A DNA stretch of 64,000 nt from NCBI GenBank assembly GCA_965243165.1, contig OZ251535.1, positions 930,001 through 994,000 on the forward strand, written 5' to 3'. Below, in pieces: positions 17,247-25,642 of this stretch (the stretch's first letter is position 1; each line of letters begins with the position of its first letter). Both the position numbers and the translations under genes were made by a program. The notes beneath the pieces are model-generated. The model worked only from the letters and a program-made list of their open reading frames with translations, had not been told where the DNA came from and ran no database searches. This stretch comes from CATQHD01 sp965243165 (GTDB lineage: Bacteria; Actinomycetota; Acidimicrobiia; Spongiisociales; Spongiisociaceae).

Positions 17247-18362
17247 ATGAGATCAATCAAGCGCTTGACCAAGCCCAGGATCGCGGTGTTGGCGGCGGCG
17301 GTGTGCTTGGCCGTCACCGCGGCGGCCTGCTCAGATGACGGAGGCGACCTTCGCGACGTAACCCTGGCGCTTTCGACCACCAGCGGCTTCGGTTACGGAT
17401 ACTGGATCGCTCTCGACCAGGGCTTCTATGAAGACGAGGGCCTGAACGTGACTCTGGAGGGCACCGGCGGGTCGTCCGACGTAGCCCAGATCCTGACGGC
17501 GAAAAACGCCGAGGCGGGCATGGGCGTGCCGGGTGCAATGCTCCCCGCCATCGAGGCCGCCATCGAGGAAGGCATCGACCCCCTGTATCCGTTCTTCACC
17601 TACGCCTACGGCGAGGTCTTCGACGTGGTGGTGCCGACGGGTTCTTCCATCACCGACATCGCCGGCCTGCGCGGACTAACGATCGGGATCTCCGAGCTGG
17701 CGGGCGGCGAGGTGCCCTTGGTACGGGCGCTCTTGGCCGAGGCCGGACTCGATCCGGACAACGACGTGGACATCATCGAGGTGGGCACCGACGCCCCCAG
17801 CGTCAAGGTTGCCTTGGACAACGACCAGATCCAGGCCTACTCGTCCGCCAAGTCGGACATCGCCTCGATGAACGCCACCGGGCTGGAGACCACCTCCATC
17901 GCCCCCGAGTCGTTGAACACCCTTCCGGCGGAAGGGCTGCTGGCATCCGGGGACACCCAGGGCGACGACGAGCTGCTGATCGGGCTGGGCCGGGCCACCG
18001 CCAAGGGCCAGCTGGTGGCCTACACCAATCTGGACGCCGCGGTGTGCATCTTGAAGAAGCCGGAGCACATCCCCGAAGAGTTCACCGACGAACAGGCCGG
18101 GCGCGACGGATTGGCGGCTGTCATCGAGATCACCACTGCTCCGCGGCAGGGCGGCGAGTATCAGTTCGGGTTCTTGGATGCGGCCGGATGGAACACCTAC
18201 GTGGAAATCTACCTGCAGGGCGGGGTGCTCTCCGAGGAGCTCTCCGGGCAGGGGAGGCTCAACATGGGCGAGTATGTGCTCGACGGCCTTCTCGATCAGA
18301 TCAACGACTTCGACCAGGCGGAGATCGTCGCGCTGGCCAACGGCCTGCCCACCGACTGCTGA
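17247..18362 (+). CDS. NMT1/THI5-like substrate-binding lipoprotein of the ABC importer
   Basis: 371 aa from ATG 17247 with AAGGAGG at 17231-17237. Signal sequence with lipobox TAAAC (Cys near residue 30). The mature region has the family features: ALSTTSGFGYGYWIALDQGF, FYEDEGLNVTLEGTGGSSDV, a DIAGLRGLTIGISELAGGE segment and TDAPSVKVALDNDQIQAYSS. Relatives bind hydroxymethylpyrimidine precursors, sulfonates or other small aromatic or organic acids. The ligand cannot be assigned; the downstream amidohydrolase suggests a compound with an amide, cyclic amide or ester bond (inference). Confidence 0.88.
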   Translation: MRSIKRLTKPRIAVLAAAVCLAVTAAACSDDGGDLRDVTLALSTTSGFGYGYWIALDQGFYEDEGLNVTLEGTGGSSDVAQILTAKNAEAGMGVPGAMLPAIEAAIEEGIDPLYPFFTYAYGEVFDVVVPTGSSITDIAGLRGLTIGISELAGGEVPLVRALLAEAGLDPDNDVDIIEVGTDAPSVKVALDNDQIQAYSSAKSDIASMNATGLETTSIAPESLNTLPAEGLLASGDTQGDDELLIGLGRATAKGQLVAYTNLDAAVCILKKPEHIPEEFTDEQAGRDGLAAVIEITTAPRQGGEYQFGFLDAAGWNTYVEIYLQGGVLSEELSGQGRLNMGEYVLDGLLDQINDFDQAEIVALANGLPTDC

Positions 18363-19967
18363 TTGACTCCTGATCGCGTCTTCGCGAACGGGTCTTTCGT
18401 AACCGACTGCGGCCGCCCCACCGGGGCGGCCGCAGTCGTAGGGGGGCGGATCCGCGCCCTGGGCGCCTTGCCGGCCGATGTCCGGGAGGCGGTGCCCGCC
18501 GGGGCGGAGGTGATCGACCTGGGCGGGGGGACGGTCTTCCCCGGCTTCGCCGACAGCCACGTCCACGCGGTCAACTACGGCCGGTCGAGGATGGGGGTTC
18601 CGTGCTGGCCGTCCGACGTTTCGTCGGTGCGGGAGATCGTGGAGCGGGTGCGGGCGGCCCACCGCCGACTTCCTCCGGGCAGGTGGATCAAGGGGCGGGG
18701 TTACGATCCGGCCCGCCTGGCCGAAGGGAGGGCCCCCACCGCCGCCGAGCTGGATCTGGACGGCGGGCGGTGCGTGATGTTGGACAGCTTCGACTTCCAC
18801 CGCCGGGCCGCCAACCATGCGGCGCTGGCGGCGGCGGGAATCGGCCCAGAGACCCCCGACCCGGCGGACGGCGAGATCGTCCGGGACGAACGCGGGGTTC
18901 CCGCCGGGGAACTGCTGGACGGCGCCCGCAGCCTGCTCGACCCGGCGGTGGAACCTTGGTCGGAGGAGGAAGACGAGCAGGCCGTGGAGCTGGCGTCCGA
19001 CTACTTCCTGTCGCACGGCTTCACCTACGTAACCAACGCCGCCCCGCTCACCATGTCGCACCCCGGCGAGGAGGTTGCCGCCTTCCTGCGGCTGAGCGCC
19101 CGCCGCGCCCTGCGGCTCCGGTTCACCTCCATGATCCGGGCCGAGCTGTTGGACGCCGCCGGGGACTTGGGGCTGCGCCCCGGCGCCGGGGGGCACAACT
19201 TCCGGATCGGCGGCGCCAAGCTGTTCGCCGACGGGGCCTTCGGGCCGCGCACCGCCTGCATGTCCGAGCCCTACGAGGACACCGGCGGCCGGGGGTCGAT
19301 GCACGCCGGCAGGGAGGAGATGGAGGAGTTCATCCGCAAGGGGGCGGAGATGGGGTGGCAGATGTGCGTCCACGCCATCGGCGACGCGGCGGTGGAGGCC
19401 GCCGCCCGGCTGCTGGCCGCCCACCCCCCCGCCGGGGGCGCCGCCCGCCCGCACCGGATAGAACACTGCTGCTTGACCTCGCGGGAGGCCCTCCGCCTGA
19501 TGAGCGAAGCCGGGATCGCCCCCGTCCCGCAAACCGCCTTTCTGCGGCTGCGCGCCCCCGATTTCCTGGCCGCCCTGGGGGAGAGGCGGATGGGGAAGAT
19601 GTATCCGCTCCGCACCTGGATCGACGCCGGGCTGAAACCCCTCCACAGTTCCGACACCCCGGTGATACCCGACGCCTCCCCAATGGCGGCGGCCGCCACC
19701 GCCGTAGGCCGGGTCGACGCCGAAGGCAATATCTGGGGCCCCGAGGAAGCCGCCGCCTTCGACGAGGTGATCGCCATGATGACCCGCTGGCCCGCCCAAG
19801 CCGACGGAGAAGCCGCCGACCGAGGCCGGATCGCCCCCGGCTTCCTGGCCGACTTCACGGTCTTCCCCCGCGACCCCCGCCCCCTCCCCCCCGGCGAGCT
19901 GGCCGAACTGAAACCCACACTGACCATCGTCGGCGGCGAAACCGCCTGGCGCTCCGACGCCCCCTGA
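18363..19967 (+). CDS. YtcJ-type amidohydrolase (amidohydrolase family 3)
   Basis: 534 aa; the first possible codon is TTG 18363, directly after the binding-protein stop, implying coupling, though no good ribosome site is seen. Metal motif FADSHVHAVNYG (HxH), then the family pattern RWIKGRGYDPARLAEGR, LDSFDFHRRAANHAAL, GGAKLFADGAFGPRTA (Lys region), MCVHAIGDAAVEA (His), HRIEHCCLT (His) and LHSSDTPV (Asp). C-terminal GRIAPGFLADFTVFP is the second half of the beta domain. Probably cytoplasmic hydrolysis of the imported compound. Substrate unknown. Confidence 0.87.
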   Translation: MTPDRVFANGSFVTDCGRPTGAAAVVGGRIRALGALPADVREAVPAGAEVIDLGGGTVFPGFADSHVHAVNYGRSRMGVPCWPSDVSSVREIVERVRAAHRRLPPGRWIKGRGYDPARLAEGRAPTAAELDLDGGRCVMLDSFDFHRRAANHAALAAAGIGPETPDPADGEIVRDERGVPAGELLDGARSLLDPAVEPWSEEEDEQAVELASDYFLSHGFTYVTNAAPLTMSHPGEEVAAFLRLSARRALRLRFTSMIRAELLDAAGDLGLRPGAGGHNFRIGGAKLFADGAFGPRTACMSEPYEDTGGRGSMHAGREEMEEFIRKGAEMGWQMCVHAIGDAAVEAAARLLAAHPPAGGAARPHRIEHCCLTSREALRLMSEAGIAPVPQTAFLRLRAPDFLAALGERRMGKMYPLRTWIDAGLKPLHSSDTPVIPDASPMAAAATAVGRVDAEGNIWGPEEAAAFDEVIAMMTRWPAQADGEAADRGRIAPGFLADFTVFPRDPRPLPPGELAELKPTLTIVGGETAWRSDAP

Positions 19968-20086
19968 TCCCGCTCTCCGCCGAGAAGGGCAACTCGTCCC
20001 GCACAAAGGGGTTCCCTTCCCCCCTCTTTTTCCATATATTGATATATACCGTTGTTGAACGATATCGAACGCCGCAGGATCGAGGG

Positions 20087-20817
20087 ATGACCGCACCCGC
20101 CGCACATCCGCATCAGCCCGGCCTCCGGTTGGAGCAAGGCCGGCCGGATGCCCGCGCCCGCCTCGACCGCCTCCGCCGCCGGTTCCTCCAGAACGGGTTC
20201 TCGGGCTTCGCCGAGAGCGAGGCGGTGGAGCTGCTCCTGTCCCTGGCCGCCCCCCGAGCCGATATCCGCCGGCTCGCGGACGACCTCCTCCGGCGCTTCG
20301 GGAATCTGAGGGGGGTGTTGGATGCGCCCGCCCGCCTGCTGGGGTCGACAAAGGGCATGGGCCGGCGGCGGCGGTTGCTCTGGCGGTGATCCGAGAAGCC
20401 GCGGTCCTCTACCTGCAGACGGCGTCGGAAAGGGAGGACTTTCCGGCAGAACCTGAGCGCCTGATCGACTTCTGGCGGATGCGGATCGGCGCCCTCAGAC
20501 ACGAGGTGTTCGCGGCCGCCTATCTCGACTCCGGGCTCCGGCTGCTCCCCGGCGGGGTGGAAATCCTTCAGGAAGGCGCGGTCGACCGGGTTGTCGTCTA
20601 CCCCCGGCGGGTGGTAGAAGCCGCCCTCAGGAACGAGGCGGCGGCAGTGGTGCTCGCCCACAACCATCCGAACGGCCGGGCCGAGCCCACCGAATACGAC
20701 AAGGCGGCGACCCGCGCGGTCGTGCTGGCCGGGGAAACGGTCGGCCTGCGGGTGATCGACCACTTGATAGTGTCACCCCAGGACTGGTTCAGCTTCAGGG
20801 AGGCGGGCCTGCTGTGA
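20087..20817 (+). pseudogene. radC: RadC/JAB-domain protein with reading frame split by one base
   Basis: From ATG 20087 one frame encodes the N-terminal helix-hairpin-helix part of RadC (FSGFAESEAVELLLSLAAPR, RFGNLRGVLDAPARLLGSTK) and stops at 20387-20389. The rest of the second hairpin (GP-AAAVALAVIREAAVLYLQ) and the JAB/MPN domain, with motif VVLAHNHPNGRAEPTEYD, lie in another frame to 20817. Adding one G in the ATGGGCC run near 20358-20361 joins them into a 243-aa RadC of normal length. A GTG at 20386 overlaps the first stop and might start the second part separately. The stop at 20817 overlaps the helicase GTG, so the unit is coupled to it. RadC-like JAB proteins are frequent in mobile and defence regions. 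Confidence 0.8.
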
Positions 20818-23678
20818 GCATCCACCCCGCCGTGCTGAAGCATTATCCGCAGCTCAACCGCAGCCAGCGGAAGGTCATCGGCCACCTGCGGGGTCCGTTG
20901 CTGGTGATAGCCGGCCCCGGCTCCGGCAAGACCTACAGCATCGTGCTGCGGGCCCTCAACCTGCTGATGCTGGAAGAAGCCGCTCCGAGCGAGATGGTGC
21001 TCTGCACCTTCACCGAGAAGGCCGCCTACGAGATGCGCGACCGGCTGGCCGCCGCCGCGCGCAGGCTCGACTACCGGGGTGACCTCTCCGACCTGGCCGT
21101 CTCCACCATCCACGGGTTCTGCCACCGGGTGCTGACCCGCCACCGCGGCCGCACCGAACTCGGCCCCGGCTTCGAGATATTGGACGAGCTGACCCAACTG
21201 CTGTTCCTCTTCGACCGGTTCGACCAGATCATCGGCCCGTCCGAGAAGGGCCGTTACTTCACGCGCTGGAAGACGAAGTGGGGGGCCATCGGCCAAGTCT
21301 CGGGGTATTTCAACAAGATAACGGAGGAGCTGGTGGACCCGCACCGGCTGGCCGCCGCCGACGATCCGTTCATCAGCGCCGTGGGCGGCGCCTACCTGAA
21401 CTACCGGACGGCTCTGGCCGAGAACAACCGGGTGGATTTCGCCTTCCTGCAGCGGTATGTGTACGACCTGCTCCACGCCCCGGACGCCGCCGAGTCCGTG
21501 TCCTTCGGCTTCCGGCATGTGCTGGTGGACGAGTACCAGGACACCAACTACATACAAGAGCAGCTGCTCCTGAAACTGGCGGAGGCCGAGCGGAACCTGT
21601 GCGTGGTGGGCGACGAAGACCAGAGCCTCTACCGCTTCCGGGGCGCCACCGTCCGCAACATCCTGGAGTTTCCCCGCCGGGCGCCCGGTTGCCGGATCGT
21701 CAAGCTGACCACCAACTATCGCTCGCATCCCGCCATCGTGAAGCGTTACGACCGGTGGATGGCCTCTGCCGACTGGTCCAACCCCGAGGGCGACTCCTTC
21801 CGCTACGACAAGACCATCAGAGCCGACCCGCAGGCGGAGCACCCCCGCTACCCCGCCGTGATCAGCATCTGGGGCGCCGGCGCCCGGGACGAAGCCGGGC
21901 GGTTCGCCGACTTGGTGGAGTACCTGGCGGCCAACGGCGTGATAGAGGACTACAGCCAGGTGGCGCTCCTCTTGCGCAGCGTCCGCGAGAAGAACAGCCG
22001 CCCCTATCTGGATGCGCTCCGCGCCAAAGGCATACCCGCCTTCTGCCCCCGGGCCCGGGCCTTCTTCAAGATACCGTCCATCCGCCGGATGGTTGCGTGC
22101 TTCGCAGTCGTCTTCGGCTGGCACGGGGAGGGGCGCGGGCGCGTCTTCGGCAGGTTGAAACAGTTGGCCGACGATGTGGACGAGGCCATAGTGGAACTCG
22201 GCCGGCGCTTCGGCGCCCCCCATCCGCTGGCCGGGGCGCTCCGAGAGTGGACCGAAGAGATCGCCGGTCTGTCAGAAGGGGAGTCTCTCGACCTGCGGCC
22301 CGCCGACTACTTCTACCGTCTGCTGGCGTTGGAGCCGTTCCGCAGCGATGTCCATGACGAGAACACCGCCCGCAACCTGGCTGTCTTCTCCCAACTGTTG
22401 AACCTCTTCCAGGTCCACTACGGCTTTTCGGTCGTGACCTACGGCAACCGCGAATGGATCCGCCGCTGCTTCTTCAACAGCTTTCTGCGCCTGCTCGACT
22501 CCGAGGGCGTCAACGAGTACGAAGACCCAGACCAGCCGTTCCCCAAGGGCCATGTGCAGGTGATGACCATCCACCAGGCCAAGGGCCTCGAGTTTCCGGT
22601 GGTAGTGGTCGGATCGCTTTCGTCCCTGGCGAAGGTCGGCAAGCAGGTCGATCGGGACCTGGCCCCCTTCTACAGCCGCCCGCAGTTCGAGCCGGAGAAC
22701 CGGATCACCGAGTTCGACCGGATGCGCCTGCACTACGTGGCATTTTCCAGGCCGCAGAAGATGCTGGTGCTCACGGCCGGCGAGCAGCCCAAAGACCTCT
22801 TCGCGGCCATCTGGCAGGGCCTCCCCCAGTGGCCCTACGTGCGGAAGGAGCTGCTGGCCGCCCAGCGCTTCGACCTGTCGGAGCGGATGCCGGTCAAGAA
22901 GTCCTACAGCTTCACCGGCCATCTGAAGATCTACGAGACCTGCCCGCGCCAGTACCAGTTCTTCCGCGAGTACGACTTCACCCCGTCGCGGTCGGCGGTG
23001 ATCTTCTTCGGCCTGCTGGTGCACCAGACCATCGAAGAGATCCACCGCATCGTCCTCGACGGAGGGGGCGGCGCCCTCGACGAGGAGGGCATCCGCGCCC
23101 TGTTCGACCGGACCTTCCGGTTCCTGAGCCTGTCCGACGCCCGCACCATCGGGGCGAAGGCAAGGGAGGCGGCTTTCAAGCAGGTCATGAACTACTTCCG
23201 GCAGAACCAGGACGAGATGAGCCGGATCATCGAGACCGAGGTGGACGTGTCGCTGGAGAAGGACGACTACATCCTCACCGGCAAGGTGGACCTGTTGATG
23301 GGCGGGGACGGCAAGCTGGAGCTGCTGGATTTCAAGACCACGCCCCGGCCGGCGGAGAGCCCCGAGCTGATCGCCGCCTACGAGCGCCAGCTATGCACCT
23401 ACGCCCACATCCTGGAGGAGCGGCGCGGCAGGCGGGTCGACCGGCTGCTCATCTACTGGACATCGGAGGCGCGCAAGGAAGACGCCCTGATGGTGATGCC
23501 GTACCGCCCCGAACAGGCGGCGGAGGCCGGCCGGCGCTTCGACCGGACGGTCCGGCTCATCGCGGCGGGCGAGTTCGCGGTGGACACTCCGCCGGAGGCG
23601 GCGATCTGCAAGGAGTGCGACCTGCGGATGCTCTGCCGCGCCGAGGGCGTCATCGGCGGATCGGCGGCTGCGGGATGA
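20814..23678 (+). CDS. UvrD/PcrA-like helicase fused to AddB-type iron-sulphur PD-(D/E)XK nuclease
   Basis: 954 aa from GTG 20814, overlapping the RadC stop. SF1A helicase motifs: GPGSGKT (34-40), LCTFTEKAAYEM, VSTIHGFCHRV, LVDEYQDTN (~238), VGDEDQSLYRFRGA, TNYRSHP, VMTIHQAKGLEFPVVVV and LHYVAFSRPQKMLVL. The last ~250 residues form a RecB-like nuclease: YETCPRQYQFF (Cys ~709, QYQFF helix), GKVDLLMGGDGKLELLDFKT (Asp/Lys site) and a closing C-x2-C-x5-C (ICKECDLRMLC). The four cysteines match the 4Fe-4S arrangement of AddB and Cas4-like nucleases. A DNA unwinding and cutting enzyme, apparently additional to recBCD at the window start. Placed directly before the type III-like mod/res genes. Confidence 0.88.
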   Translation: MSIHPAVLKHYPQLNRSQRKVIGHLRGPLLVIAGPGSGKTYSIVLRALNLLMLEEAAPSEMVLCTFTEKAAYEMRDRLAAAARRLDYRGDLSDLAVSTIHGFCHRVLTRHRGRTELGPGFEILDELTQLLFLFDRFDQIIGPSEKGRYFTRWKTKWGAIGQVSGYFNKITEELVDPHRLAAADDPFISAVGGAYLNYRTALAENNRVDFAFLQRYVYDLLHAPDAAESVSFGFRHVLVDEYQDTNYIQEQLLLKLAEAERNLCVVGDEDQSLYRFRGATVRNILEFPRRAPGCRIVKLTTNYRSHPAIVKRYDRWMASADWSNPEGDSFRYDKTIRADPQAEHPRYPAVISIWGAGARDEAGRFADLVEYLAANGVIEDYSQVALLLRSVREKNSRPYLDALRAKGIPAFCPRARAFFKIPSIRRMVACFAVVFGWHGEGRGRVFGRLKQLADDVDEAIVELGRRFGAPHPLAGALREWTEEIAGLSEGESLDLRPADYFYRLLALEPFRSDVHDENTARNLAVFSQLLNLFQVHYGFSVVTYGNREWIRRCFFNSFLRLLDSEGVNEYEDPDQPFPKGHVQVMTIHQAKGLEFPVVVVGSLSSLAKVGKQVDRDLAPFYSRPQFEPENRITEFDRMRLHYVAFSRPQKMLVLTAGEQPKDLFAAIWQGLPQWPYVRKELLAAQRFDLSERMPVKKSYSFTGHLKIYETCPRQYQFFREYDFTPSRSAVIFFGLLVHQTIEEIHRIVLDGGGGALDEEGIRALFDRTFRFLSLSDARTIGAKAREAAFKQVMNYFRQNQDEMSRIIETEVDVSLEKDDYILTGKVDLLMGGDGKLELLDFKTTPRPAESPELIAAYERQLCTYAHILEERRGRRVDRLLIYWTSEARKEDALMVMPYRPEQAAEAGRRFDRTVRLIAAGEFAVDTPPEAAICKECDLRMLCRAEGVIGGSAAAG

Positions 23679-23752
23679 CTGCGGACGGCATCCGCCGCCG
23701 CTATGGTAGCCGAGGAACCTTCAGTGTCCGTGAGGATTGGGAGTCACGGTAA

Positions 23753-25192
23753 ATGGCAAAGATCGACATCACGAGAACCGAGCTGGTCTGGCCCGGCAAA
23801 TACAACGAAGACGGCACCCGCAAAGAGGTGCCCAGGGTCAACCTGCCCTTCCAGGTGATCGAGACCGTCAACGAGAGCCGCGCCACCCGCGAGGCGCAAC
23901 AGAACAAGCCGATGTCTCTGTTTGAGGTCTACCAGGGAAAGGAAGGAGATACCTTTGAGGAAGGTTGGAAAAACAAGCTTATCTGGGGTGATAATCTGTT
24001 GGTAATGAACTCCCTCCTAGAGAAATTTGCTGGCAAGATTGATCTGATCTATATTGATCCACCCTTTGCAACAGGAGCTGATTTTTCTTTTATTACACAG
24101 ATAGGCGATTCACAATGGCTAACAAAAGAACATTCTGTTATTGAAGAAAAGGCTTACAGAGATACTTGGGGGTTAGGAATCAATTCCTGGTTAGTTATGA
24201 TGTATGATAGATTGAATATAATGAGAGATTTGTTGGCAAAAAACGGTGTCATCTATGTTCATCTAGACTGGCGGATGAATTCACATTTAAGGGTTATATT
24301 AGATGAAATATTCGGAGCAGATGCCCTTCGAAATGAGATTGTTTGGTGTTATCCTCCCAAAGGGCGCGGCCCCAAATTTGCTTTCCATCATAAGCACGAC
24401 ACCATTTATTATTATAGTAAAAACACTGACGATATAACCTTTGATCGACCTTATACGGAATTGAACAAAAAACAAATAGCAAAATTTTCTTTTGTAGACT
24501 CTGATGGGCGTCGTTATAAAGAGTTCAAAGGGAAAAGGACATATCTTGATGATATCCCTGGAAGACCCGTTCCTAGTTGGTGGGACGATATAGGACAGAC
24601 AGGTCAATCACGTACTGAGTTGGTAGGATATCCTACACAGAAACCTGAATCATTACTTAGAAGAATCATAACTGCTTCCTCAATTCCCGAGGGTTTAGTT
24701 GCCGATTTTTTCTGTGGATCTGGTACCACATTATCCGTTGCTGAGCAACTTGGGCGCAGGTGGATAGGTTGTGATTTAGGTCGCTGGGGTATTCATATTA
24801 CTCGGAAACGTTTGTTAGGTATAGACAACTGTAAGCCGTTTGAAGTTCTAAATTTAGGAAAATATGAGCGTCAATACTGGCAGAGCTTAACCTTTGGCGA
24901 TAACAATGATATTGTTATCAATGAGCCAATGTTTTACAAATACTTGACATTTGTCCTCAAGCTTTACGGTGCACAACTTTTGCCTAGTATGAGGCATTGC
25001 CATGGGAAGAAAGGGAAAGCTTTAGTATATGTCGGTGCAGTAGATTCGCCTGTTACAATTGACGAAATTGACCAAGCAATCAAGGAATGTGTATCGCTAG
25101 AGCAAGTTGATTTACATGTATTAGGTTGGGAATGGGAAATGGGATTAGCTGGACCTAACAATGACGTAAGGAGAGGGGGGGGGGGGGCTTGA
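23753..25192 (+). CDS. mod: Type III-like DNA methyltransferase Mod, N-terminal part; truncated at the 13-G tract
   Basis: 479 aa from ATG 23753 (GGGAG at 23739). It is a beta-class amino-methyltransferase: motif IV IYIDPPFATGADF (DPPF at 102-105) comes before motif I VADFFCGSGTTLS (~319-326), with the variable target-recognition region between. The frame ends (RRGGGGA-stop) immediately after a run of 13 G at 25175-25187. The missing C-terminus is found at 25189-25641 in another frame. The first ~175 bp are GC-rich, whereas 23940-25170 is strongly AT-rich. Modifies adenine or cytosine in an asymmetric site and pairs with Res at 25643. Present length is short compared with ~600 aa for relatives. 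Confidence 0.88.
   Translation: MAKIDITRTELVWPGKYNEDGTRKEVPRVNLPFQVIETVNESRATREAQQNKPMSLFEVYQGKEGDTFEEGWKNKLIWGDNLLVMNSLLEKFAGKIDLIYIDPPFATGADFSFITQIGDSQWLTKEHSVIEEKAYRDTWGLGINSWLVMMYDRLNIMRDLLAKNGVIYVHLDWRMNSHLRVILDEIFGADALRNEIVWCYPPKGRGPKFAFHHKHDTIYYYSKNTDDITFDRPYTELNKKQIAKFSFVDSDGRRYKEFKGKRTYLDDIPGRPVPSWWDDIGQTGQSRTELVGYPTQKPESLLRRIITASSIPEGLVADFFCGSGTTLSVAEQLGRRWIGCDLGRWGIHITRKRLLGIDNCKPFEVLNLGKYERQYWQSLTFGDNNDIVINEPMFYKYLTFVLKLYGAQLLPSMRHCHGKKGKALVYVGAVDSPVTIDEIDQAIKECVSLEQVDLHVLGWEWEMGLAGPNNDVRRGGGGA
25175..25187 (+). repeat. Homopolymer of 13 G inside mod (candidate phase-variation tract)
   Basis: Thirteen consecutive G. With 13 the upstream frame reaches a TGA at 25190-25192. With 11 or 14 G it reads through ...GGLMHDIARREG into the C-terminal half. 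Poly-G tracts of this kind mediate slipped-strand phase variation of type III mod genes in several host-adapted bacteria. Confidence 0.8.
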
Positions 25193-25641
25193 TGCATGAC
25201 ATTGCTAGAAGGGAAGGAGTCAGACTATCTCTTTTCCAGATTCCACGCGAGGTCATGGAACAGCAGGCGGTTGATCAGGGCGATATACAGTTCTTCGAGC
25301 TGGCCTATCTCAAAGCTGAGATAGAGAAGCCGAATTCTTCAACCGTCAGAGTTGCCATTAAAGATTTTTGCATACCCAACACCAGCCTGATTCCCAATGA
25401 GGTGCGGGATAAAATCGAAAGCTGGTCAGACTATATCGACTATTGGGCTGTGGACTGGGATTTTCGCAATGACACCTTCATTCATGGGTGGGTAACCTAT
25501 CGAACCCGCAAGGATCGGAAGCTCGAACGCATCTCAGATACGCATACCTATGAAACTCCTGGCAGTTATCGGATTCTTGTCAAGGTCATAGACATCTTTG
25601 GCAACGACACATCTCAAGCTTACGATGTGGAGGTAGGTTGA
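25189..25641 (+). CDS. mod: C-terminal part of Mod, out of frame with the N-terminal part
   Basis: About 150 codons (first codon TTG 25189) continuing the Mod homology: MHDIARREGVRLSLFQIPRE, then VMEQQAVDQGDIQFFELAYL and a beta-rich tail (YRTRKDRKLERISDTHTYET) ending at 25641, one base before the Res start. It has no ribosome-binding site and starts mid-domain, so it is probably made only when the G tract restores the frame. Fused length would be 628 or 629 aa. Base composition is closer to Res than to the AT-rich segment upstream. Confidence 0.8.
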   Translation: MMHDIARREGVRLSLFQIPREVMEQQAVDQGDIQFFELAYLKAEIEKPNSSTVRVAIKDFCIPNTSLIPNEVRDKIESWSDYIDYWAVDWDFRNDTFIHGWVTYRTRKDRKLERISDTHTYETPGSYRILVKVIDIFGNDTSQAYDVEVG

Positions 25642-25642
25642 C

